DNA from: Adonisia turfae CCMR0081
GTDB taxonomy: Bacteria > Cyanobacteriota > Cyanobacteriia > Phormidesmidales > Phormidesmidaceae
Direction of reading: 5' to 3'
Length of the DNA stretch: 64,000 nucleotides
Assembly: GCF_011009555.1 (NCBI RefSeq)
Contig: NZ_QXHD01000004.1
Location: forward strand, 5,968,536 to 6,032,535
Shown in pieces: positions 16,808-25,321 of this stretch. A program made the translations under genes and the position numbers. The notes below the pieces were generated by a model. That model saw only the letters and a program-made list of their open reading frames with translations, was not told where the DNA came from and made no database searches. The first letter of the stretch is position 1. The number at the start of each line of letters is the position of its first letter.

Positions 16808-17488
16808 TTAAAGGCGCTGAAGTAGAATAAATTCTGCGATCGCAAGATCCATAGGTGTAGTCACCTTCAAATTAGTTTCTTCTCCTTCCACAATGTGGAC
16901 ATTGAAGCCACATTTTTCAAATAAAGCAGCATCGTCAGTGACAGACCAACCCTGGGTTTGACCTTTTTGGTGAGCTTCCTTCAGTAGTGCAACATCAAAT
17001 CCCTGGGGAGTCTGAGCCGCCCACAGATGAGAACGATTGGGGGTGGCTTCGATGATGCCAAAAGTATTGACTTGTTTGATGGTGTCCTTGACGGGCACCG
17101 CTGCAATAAATCCCTTGCAAGTTGCAAACGCTGCGGTACAGCGATCAAAAAGCGCTGGAGTAGCGAGGCAGCGAGCTCCATCATGAATTAGCACCTGTTT
17201 TGCGTCCTCAGGTAAGGCCTGTAAACCATGGCTGACCGATGCCTGGCGAGTATCTCCACCACGGATGAATGATACTGGCTTATCTATTTTCAGTTGAGTA
17301 ACAGTCTCTTGAAACACCGGCTCATCCATGGCTTGGCAAATAATGCCGATCCATTCAATACTGTTGGCAGCGACCGCAGCCTTTAGGGTCCACCCCATAA
17401 TTGAATGATCGAGCAGGGGTAAAAGCAGTTTGTTGCCGTCAGCACCCATGCGTTTGCCACTGCCTGCTGCCGGTATAAGTAGGTGCAT
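16808..17488 (-). CDS. ispD: 2-C-methyl-D-erythritol 4-phosphate cytidylyltransferase
   Basis: MEP-pathway enzyme that joins CTP and MEP. Landmarks are the N-terminal nucleotide loop LLIPAAGSGKRMGADGNKLLLPL, DGARCLATPALF near the active site, VKDTIKQV, TPQGFDVALLKEAH and DDAALFE. The translation start is the ATG at 17488 (GGAG 7 bases upstream), giving 226 residues; the frame is open further upstream but only across a repeat-rich non-coding stretch. ispF, the enzyme two steps later, lies 7 kb away beside trmD. Confidence 0.95.
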   Translation of the reverse strand: MHLLIPAAGSGKRMGADGNKLLLPLLDHSIMGWTLKAAVAANSIEWIGIICQAMDEPVFQETVTQLKIDKPVSFIRGGDTRQASVSHGLQALPEDAKQVLIHDGARCLATPALFDRCTAAFATCKGFIAAVPVKDTIKQVNTFGIIEATPNRSHLWAAQTPQGFDVALLKEAHQKGQTQGWSVTDDAALFEKCGFNVHIVEGEETNLKVTTPMDLAIAEFILLQRL

Positions 17489-17552
17489 TACTGTCTCCAA
17501 AAAATATTTTAAGGACGCATGTGAACGTTGCCTGTTGAGGTGAGAGATGCAA

Positions 17553-17610
17553 ATTTTTGTCACCCCATCGGTGTTTGTCACCCCCGGTGTTTGTCACCCC
17601 ATCGGCACCC
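17553..17610. repeat. Threefold GTTTGTCACCCC tandem repeat
   Basis: Three imperfect copies of (t/g)tttgtcacccc(atcggtg) run from 17556 to about 17605, 65-120 bases before the ispD start on the minus strand. The period varies between 16 and 18 bases. It could be an operator array in the ispD promoter or simply a slippage repeat. Confidence 0.5.
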
Positions 17611-17733
17611 TACATCCTCTCAAAAATCTTAACCAAGGAATAATTTTTACAATTTCGCGGTTTAGTGACCTTTCTTCAGCATTAGCGCTGCCAGCTTAAT
17701 CTAGAATGAGTAGCGAAGTATTCTCCAAAGTCC

Positions 17734-18681
17734 ATGCACGTCCTGGCTTTAGTTCCTGGTGGAATTAGCGATCAGCTTCAGTTTTTTCCAACGTTAGCAA
17801 CTATTCAAGAAATTTATCCCAGCGCTGAAATATCAGTGGTCGTGGAGCCCACGTCTAAATCAGCTTACCGGGTGTCTAAGGCTGTTAGTGAAGTCATTCC
17901 GTTTAACTATCGAGGGCAAAATAGTCCGGCTGATTGGGCTAATTTGTTGGGTATTATTCGCGATCGCGAATTTGAATTGGTTCTCTCAGCTAGTGATCGT
18001 TGGGAGGAAGGTGTGTTGCTTTGGCTGAGTGGTATTCCCACTCGAGTTGGCTATAGCAACGCCCAAGCTCCATGGCTTTACACCAATACCGTGACCGCTG
18101 ACAAAGAGCCGTATCAAGCCAGTCAGTACCAGGCGCTTTTAGAAGGCCTGGCAGAACCCTCTAAATCTGCGCCCATTGCCCTCAATGTGCCAGCAGGGGA
18201 TATTGCCTGGGCTGATGAACAACGTCAAGGCTTGAATTTGTCGGGTAGCGGCGGCTACGTGGTTGTGTATCCTGGCCTGAACGTGCAGGCAGATGCCTAT
18301 CCTTTAAGTAGCTGGCTTAGCATTGTGGATGATTTTCAGTCTAAACAGCCACAGATGCCGATTGTGCTGTTGGAAACTCTCGATAGCGAAGAGTTAGTTG
18401 CCACGCTGAGTCGTCAGCGTACGCTTAAGGCCGTTAAGGTGGAAAATCTTGGGCAGGTTGCCGCTATCCTAGCTGGCGCTGATTTAGTGATTACTCCTGA
18501 TAGCTATATCAGCCAAGTATCTATGGCTCTTCAGGTATTTACCCTCGTACTGCAGACAAAACTGAGCCAGGCCTTACCAGTTGTTGAGGGCGAAACACGG
18601 ATCCTAGGTGTGCAATCGGCGACAGAGCGGCTAGCTGATCTAAAGCCAGGGGATGTTTTACAAAAAGTTTGGGGTGGTTAA
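17734..18681 (+). CDS. GT9-family glycosyltransferase-like protein
   Basis: 315 residues, two Rossmann-like halves. The N-terminus MHVLALVPGGISDQLQFFPTL matches heptosyltransferase-family (GT9) starts, where the G-G-I-S-D-x-L-Q loop is at the domain interface; further support is GIPTRVGYS, VVVYPGLNVQADAYP and LAGADLVITPDSYISQVSMAL, the last being the usual nucleotide-sugar pocket (G-A-D-x-V-I-T-x-D). The usual T-P-S-H segment is replaced by T-P-D-S-Y-I-S, so activity should be tested. Likely role in envelope polysaccharide; no neighbours support a specific pathway. Confidence 0.65.
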   Translation: MHVLALVPGGISDQLQFFPTLATIQEIYPSAEISVVVEPTSKSAYRVSKAVSEVIPFNYRGQNSPADWANLLGIIRDREFELVLSASDRWEEGVLLWLSGIPTRVGYSNAQAPWLYTNTVTADKEPYQASQYQALLEGLAEPSKSAPIALNVPAGDIAWADEQRQGLNLSGSGGYVVVYPGLNVQADAYPLSSWLSIVDDFQSKQPQMPIVLLETLDSEELVATLSRQRTLKAVKVENLGQVAAILAGADLVITPDSYISQVSMALQVFTLVLQTKLSQALPVVEGETRILGVQSATERLADLKPGDVLQKVWGG

Positions 18682-18775
18682 CCTTGGGTATACTCAAGAA
18701 CGTTTGATAAAGCATTGCATCCTATAGCAACGATGACTCGTCTTTCGAGGAGAAAGCTTAAGACTATCCACCATG

Positions 18776-18792
18776 TCTAACGGCACGTTAGA
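18776..18792 (+). terminator. Small hairpin after the GT9 gene
   Basis: Arms tctaacg/cgttaga enclose gca, about 95 bases after the GT9 stop and 88 bases before the next gene. It has no T-run and may be either a weak terminator or a leader structure of the next gene. Confidence 0.3.
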
Positions 18793-18879
18793 TATCTTTC
18801 GATAGGATGACCCTACTGAGTGGTAGTCAAAGAATAGTTTCATCAAGTTTTTTATAAATCATTTAGATGAGGTAAAACC

Positions 18880-19416
18880 ATGGATCGCGTTAAGTCTCAA
18901 GCTGCTGTGGTGTCTCAACTACTTTTTGATCCCAAGACGGCAGACACGTATAAGAGTGTTTTTGTATTGACGGGGACCATCATTAAGGAGTTAGCTCTTT
19001 TAGTTTGGTTAATTATATGTTCTGTATTTGTATTTTTTGCTTGGTTTGGCGATATAGCTCTTAACTCCGGACAGAAAATGCGAGCATGGTGGGACACTCA
19101 ACAGGCAGAACCAGTGGATGGTAACCAGGCTGCTGCGGCTACTGGTCAAGCATTTTTGGAAGTTAGCCAAAATGGAGCTAATTTTCTATTAGATAAAGCG
19201 CGTGAGCAGCTTGGTCTAGAAAAAATTGAACGTCCTGCTAAAGCCGATGTAACTGTTAAGTCTCCAGCGAAAGCGGTTGCTAAGAATGTCTCAACTACGA
19301 CTAATGCTGTTGCAGGCGGGGGGGCTGCTGTTGCCAAAGATGCTCAAGCGGTCGTTGAAAAAGAAGCACCGCAGTCAAAAGCAGCCTCGGATACCTCTGT
19401 GGTTGAGAAGCATTAG
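18880..19416 (+). CDS. Single-span membrane protein with Ala/Lys-rich tail
   Basis: 178 residues. Residues 25-58 form one long hydrophobic helix (VFVLTGTIIKELALLVWLI...), followed by MRAWWDTQQAEP and a polar tail that is rich in Ala, Lys and Val (VKSPAKAVAKNVSTTTNAV) and probably disordered. I do not recognise the family. The stop precedes a strong bidirectional terminator. A purine-rich GAGG lies upstream of the ATG. Confidence 0.6.
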   Translation: MDRVKSQAAVVSQLLFDPKTADTYKSVFVLTGTIIKELALLVWLIICSVFVFFAWFGDIALNSGQKMRAWWDTQQAEPVDGNQAAAATGQAFLEVSQNGANFLLDKAREQLGLEKIERPAKADVTVKSPAKAVAKNVSTTTNAVAGGGAAVAKDAQAVVEKEAPQSKAASDTSVVEKH

Positions 19417-19477
19417 ATGCCAATAGCTGACTATTAACAGTGATGGATAAAGGTTGAAGTTACTGTTGTTTATGTAT

Positions 19478-19510
19478 AAAAAAGGCTCGCTTCAAAAGCG
19501 AGTCTTTTTT
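19478..19510. terminator. Bidirectional intrinsic terminator
   Basis: Near-perfect arms aaaaaaggctcgctt and aagcgagtctttttt (about 19478-19492 and 19496-19510) with a 3-base loop, A-run on the left and T-run on the right. It ends the rightward membrane-protein gene and, read on the other strand, the lipoprotein gene whose stop codon overlaps its arm. Confidence 0.85.
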
Positions 19511-20264
19511 ATGGGGTGACATTGTTCTCCAAACCAGATGGCTTTGCAGGGATGGCTTCCAAGGTTCTAATATCAGTCGCTAAATAATTTAATGACTCGG
19601 CGACAGTCATAGCTTCTTTGACCGTAAGGTTACTGCAATCGCCCTGGCCATAGTCTTGGGCGTTTATTAAACCGGCTCCTATTAAGCGGTAGAAGCCGTC
19701 CTCACCCGTTAGCCAATCGGTAAATAAATCGGGCTCTGGTAATTCTCCACTTTCACCATTAGGAAATTTACCGTGGTAAAGACGATAGCCTTCTCCAAAT
19801 AGCATACTGTCCAAGGGCTCTTGATTTTCTAGAGAAATATCATTGGTTCCACTGGCCGCATATTCGATGGCAAAACAACGCTGTTGGTCGTCTCGATATA
19901 CCAACCAATAGTAGGGTGTGCTAGTTTCTGATGTTTCACCGACTCCATAGCTGGCCAAGGTCATATTGGGTGTTAGATATGTAGGGATCACGATATTTAC
20001 ACCGAGATTGACCAGCTGATTAGTCACGTCAGGCGGTATCTGTGCCAAATAGGAGTTAGACGGTGGCGGTGGCGGTGCCTGGGTCTCTGGTGGCGGTGGG
20101 GCAGATGGATTTTGTACGTTGGGAATGTCCGTAGCTGGTGGTGTGCGTTGGCAACTGGCTAGCAGAACGCAGAACGGCAAAATTTTTCTGACTATCCAGC
20201 TAGGGTAATCCCTATGGGCAGATTGTCTCAAACCAGCCTTCGCCAGTCCCTTCGTTAATTGCAT
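19509..20264 (-). CDS. Predicted lipoprotein of unknown function
   Basis: 251 residues. Near residue 28-40 there is a short hydrophobic run ending in a lipobox-like LLASC, after which come proline-rich repeats (PSAPPPPETQAPPPPPS) that probably act as a spacer in the periplasm. The remaining domain (residues 75-250) has no recognised family; it includes YYWLVYRDDQQRCFAIEYAA. The true start may lie inside the ORF, as the 25 residues before the hydrophobic core are long for a lipoprotein signal. Confidence 0.55.
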   Translation of the reverse strand: MQLTKGLAKAGLRQSAHRDYPSWIVRKILPFCVLLASCQRTPPATDIPNVQNPSAPPPPETQAPPPPPSNSYLAQIPPDVTNQLVNLGVNIVIPTYLTPNMTLASYGVGETSETSTPYYWLVYRDDQQRCFAIEYAASGTNDISLENQEPLDSMLFGEGYRLYHGKFPNGESGELPEPDLFTDWLTGEDGFYRLIGAGLINAQDYGQGDCSNLTVKEAMTVAESLNYLATDIRTLEAIPAKPSGLENNVTP

Positions 20265-20326
20265 TGGTTATCTGTCGAAGGTAAAGGTCTCGTATATCAA
20301 GGGTTTTACCATAGCTTGTGGGCACC

Positions 20327-20785
20327 TCAGTAGGGAGCACCGCTACGGTGGGTGAAACAGTAGCCACCTCCATCTTTAGGTTGGGCTAACAGATCATCGT
20401 CGGGATATTCTGCGCGGTCGCCAGGGGTGCGATCGCCAATTTCAAGGTATGTTGCGATCACACCCGAGTGATTAATTAAATGGTGACCATCGGGCACCCC
20501 AGCTGGAAACCCAGCCATCATGCCCGGTGTGAGTAATGTTTCTCCAGCCTCAGTTACTAGTGTGAGTTCTCCTGAAACCATGTAAATAAATTCATCTTGG
20601 TGGCTGTGCCAGTGCCTCAGGGCTGACTGCGCTCCGGGCGCTAACGTGGTCAAGTTAATGCCAAAATTAGTCAGCCCAGCCACATTACCCACGCGTTGCT
20701 TAGAGCGTCCTGTCACAGCAGCCTTGAAAGGTTCTGGATACCCAGTACCCTGGCTAGCGGACACCTTAGAAAGGTCGATGATCAT
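20327..20785 (-). CDS. Cupin-domain protein
   Basis: About 152 residues with a single cupin barrel. The metal-binding motif 1 is visible as RHWHSHQDEFIYMVSGELTLV (two His and one Glu), and motif 2 as PDGHHLINHSG. Members bind Fe, Mn or Zn and include small-molecule dioxygenases and isomerases; the substrate is unknown. The ATG at 20785 is preferred over a TTG at 20806, without strong ribosome binding site support. It lies 40 bases after the palindrome and near the VOC gene on the same strand. Confidence 0.85.
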   Translation of the reverse strand: MIIDLSKVSASQGTGYPEPFKAAVTGRSKQRVGNVAGLTNFGINLTTLAPGAQSALRHWHSHQDEFIYMVSGELTLVTEAGETLLTPGMMAGFPAGVPDGHHLINHSGVIATYLEIGDRTPGDRAEYPDDDLLAQPKDGGGYCFTHRSGAPY

Positions 20786-20810
20786 AGGGCCAATACATAT
20801 AAACAAATCT

Positions 20811-20836
20811 TAGGGGCGTTGCATGCAACGCCCCTA
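20811..20836. repeat. 26-nt perfect palindrome (family A)
   Basis: TAGGGGCGTTGCATGCAACG followed by CCCCTA: a perfect inverted repeat centred on GCATGC between the VOC and cupin genes. It shares layout (G-rich, CGTT, xCATGx, AACG, C-rich) with the element at 2868-2897. Confidence 0.7.
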
Positions 20837-20845
20837 CGACCAAAT

Positions 20846-21421
20846 CTAATCGGCAACTTCAGCCATTTCAATGATTTCGCCATCATAGTCTTTGACCAAG
20901 AAATTGAGGGGTCTTTCACTCCGAATCTTATGGCGCACTCTGTTGGCCTGCACCTGCATGAGTAAAAGTTCGAGGCAGTCTCGATCAAAACAAACGTGGC
21001 GTTGACGATCTTTATGGCCACGGCTGGCACCTGAGATAACGTGTAGCTGAGTATTTTTTTTCAGCTGATACCAGAGGCCATCAGGGCTGTTGCCCAGTTC
21101 TGTGGGACGAGGCATAGAGCCCATGCCCATCATTGGATCTAGTCCTGTCCCCATGGTTTGCTCGTAATTGTAATAATAGTGGAGCGGCACATCGGCAGCA
21201 GACAGGCCTAGCATCCCTTCATAAAACTGTTGGGCAATATTTAAGTCAGAAACCATCACCGTATGCACCTTAGGGGCGCTGGTGAGAAACATCCACATCG
21301 CGCCTGCATAGGCCACCAGCAGCATCACCATAATGCCTTGGGTAGAAACGAGGCTATCGAGGGGTAGCCCTTGCCAGATGGAGGCCAGTGGTGATGAAAA
21401 AATGATGGCGCAAAAATCCAT
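20846..21421 (-). CDS. VOC/glyoxalase-fold protein with N-terminal membrane segment
   Basis: 191 residues. A hydrophobic segment (residues 26-48: VSTQGIMVMLLVAYAGAMWM) precedes a VOC-superfamily domain: VHTVMVSDLNIAQQFYEGMLGLSAADVPLHYYYNYE, and later HVCFDRDCLELLLMQV and LNFLVKDYDGEIIEMAEV. The metal-binding pattern of glyoxalase/dioxygenase VOC enzymes uses His and Glu on paired motifs; the final E-I-I-E-M region fits. A Met-rich loop (MGTGLDPMMGMGSMP) is unusual. Function unknown. Confidence 0.7.
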   Translation of the reverse strand: MDFCAIIFSSPLASIWQGLPLDSLVSTQGIMVMLLVAYAGAMWMFLTSAPKVHTVMVSDLNIAQQFYEGMLGLSAADVPLHYYYNYEQTMGTGLDPMMGMGSMPRPTELGNSPDGLWYQLKKNTQLHVISGASRGHKDRQRHVCFDRDCLELLLMQVQANRVRHKIRSERPLNFLVKDYDGEIIEMAEVAD

Positions 21422-21667
21422 GGGCAGTATTCGGAAAGAGGGTGCTGTTAGCTTAAGTAGAGTTAGGACACTGGGATTGACCTTAGTTTATCAAGGCTCA
21501 AACCGACTAGCTGTTAGAAAGATGCCGGGTTAACCGATCCTTTACCGTAGTCTGATGGGGCAATTTACGGTAGGTGTTCACTAGTGTCAGCTTGGGATTT
21601 ATCTCCGAATCTTTAAGATTCGACGGATCCTGGGTATAGTAGTTGCTATTTATACGGTAGTCTCAGT

Positions 21668-22435
21668 TTGGTTAATGCCAGTCTGTCTATTCTGCCGATG
21701 ATTGGCAAGAGCGCCGTTTTCAGTACTGTGGATATTCCTAATTTTCCTGAATGTGATCATGCTGTCGTCAAGTCGCTTTTTGAGTACAGTGACTACGACC
21801 TAGTGCAGCAGCTTAAGCTGCATCCCGAAGACGGCAAGTACTTTACCGCTGTGTTCTGTCGCTACAGTCCGGTGGTGTATACCCTGATTCGTCACTCGGC
21901 TCGCTCTACAGTGCAATCAGAGTATTTGTTTGCACTGACATGGCGGCATATTCTGTATGAATTGAGTGGCCTTGACTTGCCAGCTAAGCCTCCAGAAAAC
22001 TTTTCTTTGCAAGCTTGGCTCGTGAATTTGACAGCGGCCTGTATTAATCAAGCTGCTTTGCCTGATGTTGAAGAGATTCACTACAACTTGCAAGAAGCTT
22101 CGCCCCCACTCTGGTGCTATGTTACTCAGGCACTTGAGCAGCTTCAGCCTCTACACCGTTTGGTTATTGTCATGGCGCAGACATTTCGATGGAGTGATAC
22201 TCGAATTGCTGCCTATTTACAGGCTGAGGGGCAGCGTATTTCCCCTAAATCTGTGAAAACCTTGTTGACAGATGCTCAACAATCTTTGAGCAAAGCGTTA
22301 CCACGTGATATTCAGGTGATTTACTTTGGGGATACTGAAACTGTAGCGGAGGAGAATTTGGCAGAGGATTTGTCAGAGCTATTGGATGTATCCGATCTTG
22401 ACTTAGAACAGCCAAATCTAGCTTCTGAAGCTTGA
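21668..22435 (+). CDS. Sigma-70/ECF-like regulator
   Basis: A 245-255-residue protein. The first half (VVKSLFEYSDYDLVQQLKLH, FTAVFCRYSPVVYTLIRHSA, SEYLFALTWRHILYELSGL) looks like sigma-factor region 2, and QPLHRLVIVMAQTFRWSDTR followed by IAAYLQAEGQRISPKSVKTL looks like a region 4 helix-turn-helix. An acidic tail (residues 225-255) is added. A similar protein is widespread in cyanobacteria and commonly annotated as sigma-like; I am not certain that it binds RNA polymerase. Start uncertain: TTG at 21668 or ATG at 21698. The neighbouring TPR gene follows closely on the same strand. Confidence 0.55.
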   Translation: MVNASLSILPMIGKSAVFSTVDIPNFPECDHAVVKSLFEYSDYDLVQQLKLHPEDGKYFTAVFCRYSPVVYTLIRHSARSTVQSEYLFALTWRHILYELSGLDLPAKPPENFSLQAWLVNLTAACINQAALPDVEEIHYNLQEASPPLWCYVTQALEQLQPLHRLVIVMAQTFRWSDTRIAAYLQAEGQRISPKSVKTLLTDAQQSLSKALPRDIQVIYFGDTETVAEENLAEDLSELLDVSDLDLEQPNLASEA

Positions 22436-22484
22436 TCGCTCTAGTTTTTGGGCGCTAGTGTTTTACATAGGGAGAGATCTGGTC

Positions 22485-23498
22485 GTGCACTGCACAGTTC
22501 GATTTGGTTACGGGTTAGTGCTGACGGCGTTGCTGGGTATGTCAGCAGCCTATGCCCAAGGGACGCTTGATGACCAGCTGCGACAGCCGGTTAACCGAGA
22601 GGCCATTAATCAGCAACGCGACGTGGCTGATCAGTTGTTCCGTTTGGGGGACCGCCAGGCGGAACAGGCAGACTATCAGTCGGCACTGCGTGCCTGGCGT
22701 CAGGCCGTAGAACTCTACTATGAGATTGGCGATACCGCTTCCATGGAGCAGGTCTATGGCAAAATTGGCAGTGCTTATGCCCAGCTGGGTGACTATACCG
22801 GGGCTGAGACGGCTGTGCGTCGCCAGCTTGCGATCGCCCGGGACAATCAAAACTTCAGTACCCAAATATTTGCTTGGAATACCCTGGGAACCTTGCGATT
22901 GCAGCGGGGGGGAGTGGAGTCTGCCATCCAATCCTATGAAGAAGCCTTGAACATTGCCTACAGCATTCAAAACTTTGAAGGCATTGGTTTGTCCCTCAGT
23001 AATCTAGGTTTATTGGCCTTTGCCCAAGGAGAGTACGACGCTGCCATTGAATATTACGAACTTGCTGGCAACTACCGTATTCGGGCCGGCAACTTGGTAG
23101 GCCGTGCCAATACCAGCAACAATCTCGGTGATGCCTATTTAGCTCAAGGTATACAGGGTAAAGCTATTGGCGCGTATCGTCTAGCCCTAAGCTATGGACG
23201 TGATAGCAATGATGTCACATCACAGCTCCATGCCATTGATGGTCTAACTGATGTTTATAGCGCTAGACGTGATTGGAACCAGGTGCGTACTTACCTGGAT
23301 GAACGTATTGCCCTGACGAGCAATAGTGATAATGATTGGTTCAGATTAGTCACCTATAAGCGTCTAGGGGAGTTTTATGAGGCTACAGGGGAGCTAACGT
23401 TAGCCCGAGACCAGTATGAGCGAGCTTATGAGTTGGCACGTTTACTAGAGCAAACTAATCTCGAAGTGGAACTATTTAACCGGTTGTTGAATTTTTAG
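22485..23498 (+). CDS. Secreted TPR protein
   Basis: 337 residues. I start it at the GTG at 22485, because ggagag lies 8 bases upstream and the protein then opens with a good signal peptide (VHCTVRFGYGLVLTALLGMS, cleaved after AYA). About six to seven TPR units follow (e.g. LGDRQAEQADYQSALRAWRQ, GSAYAQLGDYTGAETAVRRQ, LGLLAFAQGEYDAAIEYYEL). TPR proteins of this type are periplasmic or outer-membrane scaffolds; the partner is unknown. The stop is 22 bases before trmD. Confidence 0.8.
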   Translation: MHCTVRFGYGLVLTALLGMSAAYAQGTLDDQLRQPVNREAINQQRDVADQLFRLGDRQAEQADYQSALRAWRQAVELYYEIGDTASMEQVYGKIGSAYAQLGDYTGAETAVRRQLAIARDNQNFSTQIFAWNTLGTLRLQRGGVESAIQSYEEALNIAYSIQNFEGIGLSLSNLGLLAFAQGEYDAAIEYYELAGNYRIRAGNLVGRANTSNNLGDAYLAQGIQGKAIGAYRLALSYGRDSNDVTSQLHAIDGLTDVYSARRDWNQVRTYLDERIALTSNSDNDWFRLVTYKRLGEFYEATGELTLARDQYERAYELARLLEQTNLEVELFNRLLNF

Positions 23499-23520
23499 AG
23501 CCTGGGGGCAGTAATAATTA

Positions 23521-24228
23521 ATGCGATTTGACCTGATCAGTTTATTTCCCGACTTTTTTACATCACCCCTCAACTCTGGACTCATCGGCAAGGCACTACA
23601 GCGGGAGATTGCTCAGGTTCACATCACCAACCCTCGGGATTTCACCACTGATAAGCACCATAAGGTTGACGACGAACCCTATGGGGGGGGCGTCGGGATG
23701 GTGATGAAGGTTGCTCCAATTGTGGCAGCTCTTGAGAGCCTACCCCAGCAGGCTCGCCGTGAAGTGGTGCTAATGACTCCTCAGGGGGAGCCCATGACTC
23801 AATCTCTGTTGTGGCAATGGTCAACGAGTCTTGATCAACTCGTGATTATCTGTGGCCATTACGAAGGTGTGGATGAACGCATTCTGAATGTAGTCACGCG
23901 GGAAGTGTCCCTGGGCGATTTTGTCCTCACCTGCGGTGAAATTCCAGCCCTGGCATTGCTCAATGGTGTCATTCGATTGCTGCCAGGCACTGTGGCAAAA
24001 CGAGATTCTTTGCATTACGACAGTTTTGAGTCTGGTTTGTTGGACTATCCCCATTACACTCGACCGGCTGAATTTCGAGGCTGGACTGTGCCAGATGTGT
24101 TGCGCTCCGGTAACCATGCTGCCATTGCCCAATGGCGTCGCCAGCAACAGATCGAACGCACTCGTGAGCGTCGCTGCGATCTTTATGAGCGTTGGCAGCA
24201 GCAACAGTGGGAAAATAAAGATAATTAA
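23521..24228 (+). CDS. trmD: tRNA (guanine37-N1)-methyltransferase
   Basis: 235 residues. Methylates G37 next to the anticodon of tRNAs reading CNN. Typical blocks are MRFDLISLFPDFF, KHHKVDDEPYGGGVGMVMKV, CGHYEGVDERIL, VSLGDFVLTCGEIPAL and DYPHYTRPAEFRGWTVPDVL, including the knot (SPOUT) SAM site. Followed 48 bases later by ispF with its own strong ribosome binding site, so the two probably share a transcript. Confidence 0.96.
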   Translation: MRFDLISLFPDFFTSPLNSGLIGKALQREIAQVHITNPRDFTTDKHHKVDDEPYGGGVGMVMKVAPIVAALESLPQQARREVVLMTPQGEPMTQSLLWQWSTSLDQLVIICGHYEGVDERILNVVTREVSLGDFVLTCGEIPALALLNGVIRLLPGTVAKRDSLHYDSFESGLLDYPHYTRPAEFRGWTVPDVLRSGNHAAIAQWRRQQQIERTRERRCDLYERWQQQQWENKDN

Positions 24229-24276
24229 AGGCTGCTGCTGTCTGCTTCCGCATTGATAGTCACTAAGGAGTTTTCC

Positions 24277-24756
24277 ATGGGTGTTCGCATTGGTAATGGC
24301 TATGACATTCACCGCTTAGGTCCAGAGCGACCCTTGATTTTAGGTGGTGTCACCATTCCTCACACGTTAGGGTTGTTGGGTCATAGCGATGCTGATGTGC
24401 TAACCCATGCAATTATGGATGCCATGCTGGGGGCCTTAAGCTTGGGTGATATCGGTCTCTATTTTCCCCCCACTGACCCTAAATGGAAGGGCGCTGATAG
24501 CTTGATGCTGTTGGACCAAATTTACCAAATGGTAAAAGAGCGAGGGTGGAGCATTGGCAATTTGGACACAGTGGTGGTTGCTGAAAAGCCTAAGCTGAAG
24601 CCACATATTGCGGCGATGCAACAATCTTTGGCTGCACGGTTGGCAGTCGCAACCGACCAGATTGGTATCAAAGCGACGACCAATGAAAAACTAGGCCCTA
24701 CTGGACGTGAAGAAGGAATCGCAGCCTATGCTGTAGTACTGCTTGTGAAGGCCTAG
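24277..24756 (+). CDS. ispF: 2-C-methyl-D-erythritol 2,4-cyclodiphosphate synthase
   Basis: MEP-pathway enzyme, trimeric, Zn2+-dependent. Starts MGVRIGNGYDIHRLGPERPL with metal ligands Asp/His in YDIH, then LLGHSDADVLTHAIMDAMLGA, DIGLYFPPTDPKWKGADS and TTNEKLGPTGREEG. I chose the ATG at 24277 because AAGGAG lies 6 bases upstream; the open frame extends to 24253. It gives 159 residues, the family norm. It forms the second gene of the trmD-ispF pair. Confidence 0.96.
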   Translation: MGVRIGNGYDIHRLGPERPLILGGVTIPHTLGLLGHSDADVLTHAIMDAMLGALSLGDIGLYFPPTDPKWKGADSLMLLDQIYQMVKERGWSIGNLDTVVVAEKPKLKPHIAAMQQSLAARLAVATDQIGIKATTNEKLGPTGREEGIAAYAVVLLVKA

Positions 24757-24966
24757 GGCGCAGTTGTGTTAAAAAGTTTCTAGGAACACATAATCCACCC
24801 TAAGTATTTTCTAAAATTTATAAGCGAGTGTTATCCGGATTCTGCAAAATTGTTATGCGTTAATGCACGCTTCAGCGCTTTTCATTAATAGCCTGGTGAT
24901 CGAGGTGCATAAGAAAAGCGGATGCAACGTATTTGATGGTAACCAAGTAGGGTGTCAAGGTGGCTT

Positions 24967-25317
24967 ATGAATGGCGTGGCTGTTGTAACTACTCTAGGTG
25001 GCGGATATAGGACCTGCGAGCTATCTGATAGTGAAGTTGGTCGATGTCGTTGGTTCTCTTCTATTCCACCAGAACGGATCGGTTTGCATGGGGAGTTTGA
25101 TTATTATGGTTTATCTAAGCGAGTGTCCCACTGTCTAAGCAACTATGTGGATAATTCTGTAGAACGCTTGAAAGTCCGCCAGCGTGGGCGCGTTGTGGTT
25201 TTAAGTGGTCAACTAGGCTCTCCGTATAAGCTCAGTAAAATTGTTGACTTAGCCCTCTCTGTCGATGGTGTGGATGCGGTAGAAACCAGAGGTGTTGCTT
25301 TTTCTGAAGCGTTGTAG
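24967..25317 (+). CDS. BON-domain protein
   Basis: About 116 residues. The C-terminal half is a BON fold: RLKVRQRGRVVVLSGQLGSP and KLSKIVDLALSVDGVDAVETRGV, a pattern that binds phospholipids or ligands in periplasmic and membrane proteins. The N-terminal 50 residues, with CELSDSEVGRCRWF, are not a recognised signal peptide. The ATG at 24967 is favoured by AAGG six bases upstream; the GTG at 24952 is an alternative. The gene converges with 4 bases to spare on the ABC permease stop. Confidence 0.6.
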   Translation: MNGVAVVTTLGGGYRTCELSDSEVGRCRWFSSIPPERIGLHGEFDYYGLSKRVSHCLSNYVDNSVERLKVRQRGRVVVLSGQLGSPYKLSKIVDLALSVDGVDAVETRGVAFSEAL

Positions 25318-25321
25318 AGTT

